Below, piece by piece: positions 1 through 7,704 of a stretch of DNA of 51,820 nucleotides (within the stretch, counting starts at the first letter, position 1; every line of letters starts with the position of its first letter). The translations under genes and the position numbers were made by a program. Below the pieces are notes generated by a model, which was given only the letters and a program-made list of their open reading frames with translations, was not told the origin of the DNA and ran no database searches. The stretch comes from Armatimonadota bacterium (GTDB taxonomy: Bacteria > Armatimonadota > JADLDR01): positions 1-51,820 of the forward strand of contig JADLDR010000065.1 of assembly GCA_020846535.1 (NCBI GenBank), written 5' to 3'.

Positions 1-20
1 ACTTCCCGATGAACGCTTCG

Positions 21-105
21 CCAATGCGAGGCGCGACAGCGACGAAGCCATCCCCTGGCCCCCTCCCGCCATGAGATGGCTTCGGCTTCGCCGCGCAATG
101 ACGGG
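21..105. repeat. Short dispersed hairpin repeat (copy D)
   Basis: An imperfect palindromic element. Positions 43-52 (CGAAGCCATC) are perfectly matched by the reverse complement at 75-84 (GATGGCTTCG), with outer edges resembling the 'aatgcgagg ... gcaatgac' ends of the copies at 6593, 16843 and 18240. It lies just beyond the 3' end of the decayed amylase gene. The copy is shorter and more diverged than the others. Confidence 0.55.
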
Positions 106-136
106 TGGGTTGCCGTTCCTGACAGGAGGTTATTTC

Positions 137-1354
137 TTAACCTTGACTTAGAGACGGCTCGATACGGTAATCATGCCTTTCCGCAGAGCCGTCGAAAGCC
201 TGCTCCGTGCCGTAGTAAACGCAGGGAATGCCCAGGGTGGTGAGCTGCGCCCCGACCGCATGGGCCGTCTGCATAGCGCGAACCGCCGGGGGATCCCGGC
301 TGCGAAGCGCCGTTTGTCCCGTCCGACCATATCGTGGTCATCTAGAATGGAGACATGGTATCGCCCGGTCTCCCGGTGGCTGCCCAAAATGTCGTGCCCT
401 CCGTATTGGCTGAAGCAATCCGCCGGTTCCGTGAATCCCTTGACCATCCCGGCCAAGCGGACGCACGGCTGCCCGATATCCAGAACGGCATCGATGTTCT
501 TGCCGAAGATATCCAGGTAGTTCCGGGCCATCTCCCCGCCGCTGATCACCTCGCCCAGCAGCAGGAAATTCTCCTTCCCGATGGATTCCGCATACTCCCG
601 GATCGCCCCGCAGAAGTGCCGAGAGGCGTCTCAGGAGATATGTTTCACCGTATCGATGCAGAACCCGTCGCAATCGCTGAGGGCGATCCAGTAAAGGTAA
701 ACCTGCATGAGAGCGCCCAGAGTGCCCCCGCGCTCCAGGTTCGTGTCCTTCAAGTGGCAATGGTCGCCACCGGTTGGCCGCTTCCATCCCGCCACCTGTG
801 GAAAGGGTAGGGAGGATGATAGCAGTAGGGAAGCGTCGATTTCGGCTGTCCGCCGTCATCATAAAACCAGTTGTTTCCGGTGTGGCGGTAGATGATATCG
901 AGCAAAATATATATGCCCCGGTCGTGCGCCGCATCGACCGGGTCTCTCAAATCCTGCCGGGTTCTGAAGCGCGAATCGATCTCCAGAAAGTTCTGGATGC
1001 CGTATCCGTGGTAGGTGTCCAGGTCTTTTCTCTGCTTCCATACCGGGCCGATCCAGAGCGCAGTGATCCCTAAATCCTTCAGGTAATCGAGCTTGCTTTC
1101 GATCCCTTTGAGCGTGCCACCCTGGAATCGCCTCCCTCCCTCCACCGGGCGGTGTCGGCGGTGCGATGCCGGCCCGGGTTCGCCCGGGCGAAGATAGTCC
1201 GTTCGTCCTCCCGCCCGTCGCTGAACCGGTCGGGGAGCAAAAAATAGAGCATCTGATCCCGCCATTCGAGGGGACTGGGAAAGACGCTGCCTCTGGGCCG
1301 CAGGTCGGCGAGCGAAGCTGCTTCCGGGGCGTCCGGTTCAATCGTGACTGGCAT
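137..1354 (-). pseudogene. Decayed GH13 alpha-amylase-family enzyme
   Basis: Remnant of a glycoside hydrolase family 13 enzyme (alpha-glucan hydrolysis, amylase/cyclomaltodextrinase type). The start at 1354 has a good AGGAGG (1360-1365) and begins [10 protein letters not shown]. Reading moves between frames at about 1125-1140 (before FQGGTLKGI), about 750-800, and about 300. An in-frame TGA sits at 631-633, inside conserved region II (DGFCIDTVKHIS, then stop). The four GH13 signature regions are still recognisable: [20 protein letters not shown] with the nucleophile Asp, ENFLLLGEV with the acid/base Glu, and SILDDHD. The last frame continues through CVYYGTEQAFDG and stops at 137, so the usual C-terminal beta domain is missing. 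Several independent lesions argue for true decay rather than one sequencing error. The gene is divergent from the sugar ABC transporter at 1626 and may once have served it. Confidence 0.85.
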
Positions 1355-1428
1355 GGCCGCCTCCTCACGCGGAGAACAATGAAGGGCAATCGCTACCATA
1401 GCGTCAAAATGTGGCTTCATTCGTAGAT

Positions 1429-1490
1429 GCGAACCTTGTGTTCACCCTGACCTTCTGAGGGCCGTTTTTCAGGGTGAACACAAGGTTCGC
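1429..1490. repeat. 22-bp perfect inverted repeat with 18-nt loop
   Basis: Positions 1429-1450 are the exact reverse complement of 1469-1490; the arms read GCGAACCTTGTG... and ...CACAAGGTTCGC. The right arm continues as CCCCTAC, giving the edge CGCCCCTAC that is also seen at the repeat near 51437. It lies between the decayed amylase gene and the divergent ABC transporter gene. The rest of 1355-1625 shows no gene. A dispersed non-coding palindromic repeat is the best reading. A hairpin terminator is unlikely because there is no T-run. Confidence 0.7.
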
Positions 1491-1625
1491 CCCTACCCAT
1501 GCACCTCTGAGAAACTGCCCACTGATCGATCCTGCCGCCCCTCTGTTGGAGAAGGGTCAGGGGGAATTGCCGCATATATCGCGAATGATGTGGAAAAGAA
1601 AAATCATTCCATGCGAGGAACTGGC

Positions 1626-4112
1626 ATGCGCTTCCGTTTATACCTATCGGTGATGCTGGCGGTTCTTGCGGTTTCCCTTCAGGCCGGGCGGCAGGAGGGA
1701 AGACGGGTCAAGCTGGTGGTCTGGGGCATCCAGTCCAGCGAGGAATCGAAGGGGTTGGATGCGGCGGTGGCGGAGTTCGAGCGCCGCAACCCCGATATCG
1801 ATGTGGAGATGTTTTCCATGGGGGCCGGCGGGATGAACCCGCAGAAATTGATGACCTCCATCGCCGGAAACGTTCCGCCCGATGTGGTCAACCAGGACAG
1901 GTTCACCATCGGCGATTGGGCCGTGAGGGACGCCTTCCTGCCCCTGGACCGCTTTCTGAAGCGCGACCGGCAGTCCATCCGCGCCGGAGATTTCTATCCG
2001 GCCTGCTGGAACGAAACGATCTACCGGGGCCGTGTGTATGCGATCCCCTGGAGTACCGATGACCGCGCCCTCTACTGGAACAAAACGCTTTTCAAAAATG
2101 CGGGCCTCGATCCGGAACGCCCGCCCCGGACATGGGACGAACTGCTGACCGTAGCCCGGAAACTGACCGCTTACGACGCCCAGCGCAATTTCAAGACCAT
2201 CGGCTTTATCCCGAACTTCGGCAACTCCTGGCTTTACCTCTATTCCTGGCAGAACGGTGGAGAGTTCATGAGCCGGGACGGGCGCACCTGCACCCTGAAC
2301 AATCCCCGCAGCGCACAAGCCCTGAAATGGATGGTGTCGGTCTACGACAGCCTGGAGGGAGCCGAGAAGATCGGCGCGTTTTCCCTCACCTTTCAGGCCA
2401 ACGAGATGGACCCGTTCCTGACCGATAAGGTCGCCATGAAGATCGACGGGAACTGGTTCCTGAACAACATCGCCCGCTACGGCCCCCATCTCGATTTCGG
2501 TGTGGCTCCCGCGCCCGTCCCGGCGGACCGCTTCCACGGCAGGCCGCCTTTCCAGGGGCAGCCGAAATTCATCACCTGGAGCGGGGGCTTCTCCTATGTC
2601 ATCCCCCGGGGGGCGCGGCATGTGGAGGAAGCCTGGCGGTTCATCCAATGGATGGTTTCGGTGGACGCCGCCCGCGTGCTGAACCGGGCGCAGCAGGCGT
2701 ACAACCGGAGCAAGGGCCGCCCCTTCGTGCCCTCTATGTCGGCCAATATCAAGGTCAATGAGGCCGTTTTCCGGGAGTTCGCCCCTTCGGACAGCAAATT
2801 CCGCAAGCCCCTGCGCCTTTTCATCGATTTGATGGATGTCAGCCGCTACCGCCCGGTCACATTCGTCGGCCAGAGGCTCTGGGACGAGCATGTCCGGGCC
2901 TTCGACCTGGCGATCCATCACAAACTGTCCCCGGAAGAAGCCCTTCAAAGAGGACAGGAGGTTGTCCGGAAAGAGATCGACAAGGTGCTGGTGGAGCGTT
3001 ACCGCTACCCTCTGCTCAATTGGAAGTACCCTTACCTCATCGTGGCCGCCCTGGCGCTTGCGGGGGCCGGGTTCGTCTGGCGCAAGGCGCGCCAGGCCGG
3101 GCCGGTGGCGAGGCTCCTGCGCGGAGAGGCGTTCGCAGGCTATCTTTTCGCCTCCCCGTGGATCGTCGGCTTCCTGGTCTTTACCATCGGCCCGATCATC
3201 GCCTCCATCATTTTCAGCTTCTGCGATTACAATGTGCTGCACCCGGCCCGCTACCTGGGCCTGAAGAACTATGCCGAACTGCTGAAGATCGACAGCATCC
3301 GGTTCCATTTCCTGGAGGGGCTGAAGGAGGCCCGGCATATCGGCCACTGGCTTCAGCCCTCGCGCTATATCGATATCACCTACAGCGCCTCCGACCCTCT
3401 GGCCTGGAAATCCGTATATAACGCGCTCTACCTTTCCCTCATCGGCATCCCGCTCGGGATGGCGGTCAGCCTGGGGATCGCCATGCTGCTCAATACGAAG
3501 GTGCGCGGCATGACCTGGTATCGCACGGTTTATTACCTGCCCTCCATCACCCCTGTGGTGGCCGCCGCGCTCCTCTGGCCTTGGATCCTTAACCCGGATA
3601 ACGGCCTCCTGAACGGCGTCTGGCGGTCCACGGTGGGGAACTGGTTCGGGTGGCCCGCCCCGCCCTGGCTGGCCGGTGAAGCCTGGTCCAAGCCTTCCCT
3701 GATCCTGATGGGCCTCTGGGGGGCCGGTGGAGGCATGATCCTCTGGCTGGCCGGACTCCAGGGAATCCCCCAGCATCTCTATGAGGCCGCCGATATCGAC
3801 GGGGCGAACGTCTGGCAGAAGTTCCGCCATGTCACCATCCCCCAACTGACGCCCTATATCTTTTTCAACCTCATCATGGGGACTATCGGCTCCCTGCGCC
3901 GCTTCACCGATGTCTATATCATGACCGCAGGCGGCCCGGTCGATTCCACCCAGATGCCCGTCCTCTATCTCTTCAACAACGCCTTCCAGTATTTCAAAAT
4001 GGGCTACGCCTCCGCCTGGGCCTGGATTCTTTTTATCATCGTCCTGATCCCCGCTCTGATCCAGTTGAATCTCGCTCCGCGGTGGGTGCATTACGAGGGG
4101 GAGAAGCGTTAG
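1626..4112 (+). CDS. Sugar ABC transporter: substrate-binding protein fused to MalF-type permease
   Basis: This 828-residue protein combines two components of a CUT1-type carbohydrate ABC importer. Residues 1-20 are a signal/anchor segment. About 25-445 resemble family 1 extracellular solute-binding proteins (KLVVWGIQSSEE, then AIPWSTDDRALYWNK). About 468-488 are an extra hydrophobic helix (YPYLIVAALALAGAGFVWRK) followed by basic residues. About 500-828 are a MalF-like permease with the EAA-type loop DIDGANVWQKFRHVTIPQL near 720, where the ATPase would dock. The extra helix would return the chain to the cytoplasm after an external binding domain, so the topology is consistent. I chose ATG 1626 because GAGGAA precedes it and it starts the signal segment; an in-frame start at 1590 is also open. 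The MalG-type partner follows one base after the stop. No ATPase gene is nearby, so a shared MsmX-like ATPase is likely. Confidence 0.88.
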   Translation: MRFRLYLSVMLAVLAVSLQAGRQEGRRVKLVVWGIQSSEESKGLDAAVAEFERRNPDIDVEMFSMGAGGMNPQKLMTSIAGNVPPDVVNQDRFTIGDWAVRDAFLPLDRFLKRDRQSIRAGDFYPACWNETIYRGRVYAIPWSTDDRALYWNKTLFKNAGLDPERPPRTWDELLTVARKLTAYDAQRNFKTIGFIPNFGNSWLYLYSWQNGGEFMSRDGRTCTLNNPRSAQALKWMVSVYDSLEGAEKIGAFSLTFQANEMDPFLTDKVAMKIDGNWFLNNIARYGPHLDFGVAPAPVPADRFHGRPPFQGQPKFITWSGGFSYVIPRGARHVEEAWRFIQWMVSVDAARVLNRAQQAYNRSKGRPFVPSMSANIKVNEAVFREFAPSDSKFRKPLRLFIDLMDVSRYRPVTFVGQRLWDEHVRAFDLAIHHKLSPEEALQRGQEVVRKEIDKVLVERYRYPLLNWKYPYLIVAALALAGAGFVWRKARQAGPVARLLRGEAFAGYLFASPWIVGFLVFTIGPIIASIIFSFCDYNVLHPARYLGLKNYAELLKIDSIRFHFLEGLKEARHIGHWLQPSRYIDITYSASDPLAWKSVYNALYLSLIGIPLGMAVSLGIAMLLNTKVRGMTWYRTVYYLPSITPVVAAALLWPWILNPDNGLLNGVWRSTVGNWFGWPAPPWLAGEAWSKPSLILMGLWGAGGGMILWLAGLQGIPQHLYEAADIDGANVWQKFRHVTIPQLTPYIFFNLIMGTIGSLRRFTDVYIMTAGGPVDSTQMPVLYLFNNAFQYFKMGYASAWAWILFIIVLIPALIQLNLAPRWVHYEGEKR

Positions 4113-4113
4113 C

Positions 4114-4971
4114 ATGACAACCGTTGCCAGACAACGCAGGGATTTTGTCCGCCAGGGAGTCCTTCATCTCGTCCTGCTGGCCGGCGCGGCCATCTTCATG
4201 GCCCCTTTCGCTTTTCTGGTCTCCACCTCCCTCAAGCCCGATGACCAGATTTTTAAGGTCACGCAGTTTTTGCCGGACCCGGTGAAGTGGGACAACTACA
4301 CCAAGGCTCTGGATTTCCTGCCGGAAAGCAGCCTGCACGGGCTGGTGTTCCTCTGGAATACGATCAAAGTGACGGCCCTGGGAATTGCGGCGATGCTCTT
4401 TTCCAGTTCCCTGGTGGCCTATTCCTTTGCGCGCCTGCGCTGGCCGGGCCGCGATTTTCTGTTTGTGGTACTCCTTGCCACCATGATGCTCCCCGGCGAA
4501 GTCACCATGATTCCGGTCTTTCTGATCTTCAAGGGCCTGGGCTGGGTGGATACCCTCCAGCCGCTGTGGGTGGGCAATCTCTTTGCCGGAGCGTTCAATG
4601 TCTTTCTCCTCCGGCAGTTTTTCCTCACCATCCCGACCGAGCTGGAGGACGCCGCCAAAATTGACGGGTGCGGCTTCTTCACCATCTACTGGCGCATCAT
4701 GCTCCCTCTGATCAAGCCCGCCCTGGCCGCCCTCACCATCATGCAGTTCATGGGTTCGTGGAACGATTTTATGGGCCCCTTGATCTATATCTCCTCCATC
4801 GAGAAGATGACCGGCTCCTACGCTCTCCAGCTTTTCCAGTCCGCCCATACCGGAGAGTGGAGCATGCTGATGGCCGCTGCCACCTTGTGGACGCTGCCGG
4901 TGCTGGCAGTCTTTTTCTTTACCCAAAAGTATTTTATTCAGGGGATCACTTTGACCGGAATCAAGGGATAG
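4114..4971 (+). CDS. Sugar ABC transporter permease, MalG type
   Basis: Second inner-membrane permease subunit of the same CUT1 importer, 285 residues, the usual length for MalG-like proteins. It has about six membrane segments: one near residues 15-35, then the BPD_transp_1 core from about 80 onward. The EAA loop (DAAKIDGCGFFTIYWRIMLPL) lies near residue 185. It starts one base after the stop of the fused subunit (TAG c ATG), so the two are very likely translationally coupled. It would pair with the C-terminal half of the upstream protein and an unlinked ATPase. The substrate is unknown. The neighbouring GH13 remnant hints at malto-oligosaccharides, but that is inference. Confidence 0.92.
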   Translation: MTTVARQRRDFVRQGVLHLVLLAGAAIFMAPFAFLVSTSLKPDDQIFKVTQFLPDPVKWDNYTKALDFLPESSLHGLVFLWNTIKVTALGIAAMLFSSSLVAYSFARLRWPGRDFLFVVLLATMMLPGEVTMIPVFLIFKGLGWVDTLQPLWVGNLFAGAFNVFLLRQFFLTIPTELEDAAKIDGCGFFTIYWRIMLPLIKPALAALTIMQFMGSWNDFMGPLIYISSIEKMTGSYALQLFQSAHTGEWSMLMAAATLWTLPVLAVFFFTQKYFIQGITLTGIKG

Positions 4972-5033
4972 TCCGCCCGAAATATCGTATAATCTGAGAG
5001 ACAGATCAATTCGCAGCAGGATAAGGAGTCCCT

Positions 5034-5825
5034 ATGCCGACTGAATTGCCCGAACGGGCGGCGACATACAGTGTTTTTCATATGGTGGTCATCGGCCTGG
5101 TGGCAGGCTTTTTTAGTGGTCTGCTCGGAGTGGGCGGCGGGCTGATCATGATTCCTGCGATGGTACTCTGGCTCGGAGTAAAGCAGCACACGGCCCACGG
5201 CACATCGCTGGCGACTATGCTGGCTTTCGCACTCTCCGGGGCCATCAGTTACACGCAGCACGGCAACATGAATTTTCAGGTGGCTGCGTTTATGGCTCTC
5301 GGAGGGGTTATCGGGGCGACATTCGGGGCGAAATGGGCCAACCGGCTTTCAGGGAAGACCCTGAAAAGGATGTTCGGCCTGTTTGTCATCGTCACCGGCA
5401 TTCATCACGCCTTCTTCCACCAGAACGCCCACGGCAGCACTGCCCTCATCGAGAACAGCGTCCTGACAGTAGCCCTGATCACTTTTTCGGTCGGGCTGGT
5501 GTCAGGCATTATCAGCGGCCTGCTGGGGGTCGGGGGCGGAATCGTCATGATTCCGGCGATGGTCTATATTCTCGGATTGGGGCAGAAGCTGGCTCAGGGT
5601 ATCTCCCTGGCGGTTATCATTCCGGTGTCCATCTCAGGAGCCTGGATCCACCATACCAAAGGGAATGTCGATTGGAAACTGGCGGTCTGGCTCGGTGCGT
5701 CCGGCGTGACGGGCGCTCTGTTCGCATCCAATATTGTCGGTCAGATTCAGGCCGAAACTCTCAAGCTCATCTTCGGCATGTTTCTCGCTTTCGTGGGTAT
5801 CAGTATGATCCGGCGCAAAGCTTAG
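5034..5825 (+). CDS. TauE/SafE family membrane exporter
   Basis: A 263-residue polytopic protein of the TauE/SafE (DUF81) family, whose members move sulfite, sulfoacetate or other small organic anions across the inner membrane. The family's internal duplication is clear: GFFSGLLGVGGGLIMIPAM near residue 22 and GIISGLLGVGGGIVMIPAM near residue 155. About eight hydrophobic segments are visible. The ATG at 5034 is preceded by AAGGAG with suitable spacing. A TATAAT hexamer at 4988-4993 could be a -10 element, but no convincing -35 is seen. The 3' end overlaps a small minus-strand gene (5822-5935) by four bases. The substrate cannot be told from the sequence. Confidence 0.88.
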   Translation: MPTELPERAATYSVFHMVVIGLVAGFFSGLLGVGGGLIMIPAMVLWLGVKQHTAHGTSLATMLAFALSGAISYTQHGNMNFQVAAFMALGGVIGATFGAKWANRLSGKTLKRMFGLFVIVTGIHHAFFHQNAHGSTALIENSVLTVALITFSVGLVSGIISGLLGVGGGIVMIPAMVYILGLGQKLAQGISLAVIIPVSISGAWIHHTKGNVDWKLAVWLGASGVTGALFASNIVGQIQAETLKLIFGMFLAFVGISMIRRKA

Positions 5826-5935
5826 TCGTTCCGGCCGTCGCGGCTCTTGATCCGGGCGTCGTGAACATCACGGTAGACCAGAAAGATCCCGGCCCCGATC
5901 ATGCTCAGCCCGATGAGAAACATCACTTCTGTCAT
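5822..5935 (-). CDS. Small single-pass membrane protein (37 aa)
   Basis: A small reading frame, MTEVMFLIGLSMIGAGIFLV followed by a charged tail rich in Asp and Arg (YRDVHDARIK...), convergent with the TauE gene. The ATG at 5935 has GGGAGG with about six bases spacing. A hydrophobic helix spans residues 4-20, with basic residues after it. No family was recognised. Support is the clean Shine-Dalgarno, the plausible helix, and its lying almost entirely in a gap without other genes. Expression is unproven. Confidence 0.5.
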   Translation of the reverse strand: MTEVMFLIGLSMIGAGIFLVYRDVHDARIKSRDGRND

Positions 5936-6041
5936 GGTCATCCTCCCGGCTGGCGTAAAGCTGTAATCGCTCTATAGAGGATGTTCCATGTTTGCCTGGC
6001 TCTCGGCAATCTTTATTCGATCCGCTTGAAAGGAAGTAAGG

Positions 6042-6467
6042 ATGCCCGATACCCCGGAAGAGAAGCGGCGGCGCAAGCGGCGCTTCAGGCGGGTGGGGCT
6101 AAGGATCGGTCCGTATGCGGCGGGCTTCTGGGTCAGCCTCATCTGGTGCATGGTGGCCCTGGAGGAGATGTCCTTCCAGATCGAGCGCCCTGTCGAATGG
6201 CGATTCCACGCGCTCCAGTGGGGTTGGGGAACCTGCCCCATGCTCCTGGGCCTCTGGCTGGTCCGCAGGCTGATCTCCCGCTTTGCCCTGAAATCGATCC
6301 TTTTCCTGGCGGTCATCCCTTTGGCCGCTAGCGCGACCGTCCAGTATTACCACACTCGCTACCTCTGGCATCCCTCGTACGGCTTCCCCATCGCGAACGG
6401 TGTCCTGGCCGTCATCATGCTGCTCCTCTCCCTCTTTGTCCGGAAAGAAGAAACCATCAAGTTTTAA
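6042..6467 (+). CDS. Hypothetical membrane protein (141 aa)
   Basis: Family not recognised. The protein begins with a strongly basic segment (EEKRRRKRRFRR), followed by three or four hydrophobic stretches: about residues 24-44, 63-78, 84-99 and 115-131. A basic N-terminus ahead of membrane helices suggests the N-terminus is cytoplasmic. The start is supported by GGAAG/AAGG just upstream. It lies between the 37-aa gene and a palindromic repeat, with no obvious operon partner. Confidence 0.65.
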   Translation: MPDTPEEKRRRKRRFRRVGLRIGPYAAGFWVSLIWCMVALEEMSFQIERPVEWRFHALQWGWGTCPMLLGLWLVRRLISRFALKSILFLAVIPLAASATVQYYHTRYLWHPSYGFPIANGVLAVIMLLLSLFVRKEETIKF

Positions 6468-6592
6468 CCTCCTGACTTCATAACAATCGGTATGGTTTCG
6501 GGTATAATGGGGAATAATAGCTTACCAAGCTCATCCGGCGGATACCTATCAATATAGGACTTTCGCCCCATATCCAGGAAAACGCCACACCG

Positions 6593-6712
6593 ATGCAGTC
6601 TGCGAGGAGCTTTAGCTTGGCGGCCATCTCCGGCGTCGCAAATAAACGAGAAGGCTCTGCCTGTTGGCGCTATCCTGGAGATGGCTTCGGGCTTCGCCCT
6701 CGCAGACTGCAT
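6593..6712. repeat. Dispersed palindromic repeat (copy A)
   Basis: About 120 bp bounded by a perfect 15-bp inverted repeat (6593-6607, ATGCAGTCTGCGAGG, and 6698-6712). The inside carries matching motifs GGCGGCCATCTCC and GGAGATGGCTTCG, so the whole element can fold into one long interrupted hairpin. Clearly related copies are at 16843-16978 and 18240-18352. The element separates the 141-aa membrane protein from the PEP-CTERM gene. A TATAAT at 6503-6508 lies upstream without a clear -35. Confidence 0.8.
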
Positions 6713-6760
6713 ACGAGCGAAAGGCCCCAAAGAGATCGATCCATCGGAAAGGAGAACTTT

Positions 6761-7456
6761 ATGAGAGGCATGAGAAGCTGGAGCGTTCTGGTCCTGCTTG
6801 CCGTCGGGCTGCTCTGCTCCCTGCCAGCGTCGGCGATCACTTCAGGCCAGGTGGATACTTTCGAGGACGGCACGACCCAGGGCTGGCTGGTTGGCCTGCT
6901 GGGCGCGCCCAGTCCCGCGCCGCCTGTGAATATCCCCACCGGAGGCCCTGCCGGGGTGGACGACAACTACCTGCTCCTGACCGCCCTGGGAGGCAACGGG
7001 CCGGGAAGCAAACTGGCTGCTATCAACCTGGCCCAGTGGGCCGGGGACTATACGGCGTCAGGCGTCAAGTATATTTCCATGGATCTCTATAACTTCGGCA
7101 CAAACGACCTGAGCCTACGCCTGCTGATCGACAATCCCCTGGGCGGCCCCCCGACCGATGCGGTGGTTTCTACAACGCCCGTGCTGCTGTCCGCCGGAAG
7201 CGGATGGACTCGCGCCCGCTTTGGAGTGGATCTCGGCAGCCTGATCACCCTCTTCGGAGATGGCTCCACCGCTCTCTCCACCGCCACCGAACTGCGCCTC
7301 TTTCACAGCCCGGATGTCAATTTTCCCGGCCCTGCGGTGGTTGCCAGCCTCGGTGTGGACAACATCACCGCCGTTCCCGAACCCGCTTCCGGATTCGCCC
7401 TCGGAATGGGGCTGCTGGGCCTCCTTCTTCACAGACGGAAGCAATCCGCTCCGTAA
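6761..7456 (+). CDS. PEP-CTERM sorting-domain protein
   Basis: A 231-residue secreted protein with an N-terminal signal peptide (RSWSVLVLLAVGLLCSLPASA, cleavage about residue 25). A mature domain of unknown function is rich in Gly, Leu and Asn. The C-terminal PEP-CTERM signal is VPEPASGFALGMG, a hydrophobic helix, then HRRKQ. Such tails are cut and anchored by an exosortase, a system found in Gram-negative bacteria that make exopolysaccharide. No exosortase gene is in the window. I chose ATG 6761 (AAAGGAG upstream) because the in-frame start at 6593 lies inside a palindromic repeat. The central part resembles laminin-G/CBM-like jelly rolls only loosely. A strong terminator follows at 7556. 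Confidence 0.88.
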   Translation: MRGMRSWSVLVLLAVGLLCSLPASAITSGQVDTFEDGTTQGWLVGLLGAPSPAPPVNIPTGGPAGVDDNYLLLTALGGNGPGSKLAAINLAQWAGDYTASGVKYISMDLYNFGTNDLSLRLLIDNPLGGPPTDAVVSTTPVLLSAGSGWTRARFGVDLGSLITLFGDGSTALSTATELRLFHSPDVNFPGPAVVASLGVDNITAVPEPASGFALGMGLLGLLLHRRKQSAP

Positions 7457-7555
7457 ATCAAAGCCTGCTTTAGGGAAGTCCCTCAAAGCACCCCGGAATC
7501 GGTTCCCTCCACTGAAGCCCGGCGGGGGCCAGGGGGGCGGTTGCTGCAAATAGAT

Positions 7556-7590
7556 AACGCCCCGGTGTGAAAACCGGGGCGTTGTTTGTT
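7556..7590 (+). terminator. Rho-independent terminator after the PEP-CTERM gene
   Basis: An 11-bp perfect stem (AACGCCCCGGT 7556-7566 and ACCGGGGCGTT 7573-7583) with the six-base loop GTGAAA is followed by the T-rich stretch GTTTGTTTG. It lies 100 bases past the PEP-CTERM stop and before the secreted gene at 7705. The stretch 7457-7555 is C/G-rich spacer resembling that at 19900-19960. Confidence 0.85.
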
Positions 7591-7704
7591 TGCAGCATCG
7601 GCAATCTTCCGGGCATTCTTATCTTGCGAAGTTATCACGACAGGAGGATCGCCTTCGGGATCGAATAGATCACCTGACAGATCGAATTCGCAGAGGTGCT
7701 TGGG

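Noticed and set aside
1644..4115. Long minus-strand open frame opposite the ABC transporter fusion (823 codons)
   Set aside because: It mirrors a well-supported plus-strand gene, has low-complexity Gly/Asp/Pro-rich content and no recognisable domain; GC-rich antisense frames are commonly open.
6464..6730. Minus-strand frame within copy A of the palindromic repeat
   Set aside because: Most of it is translated repeat sequence with no supporting start signal.
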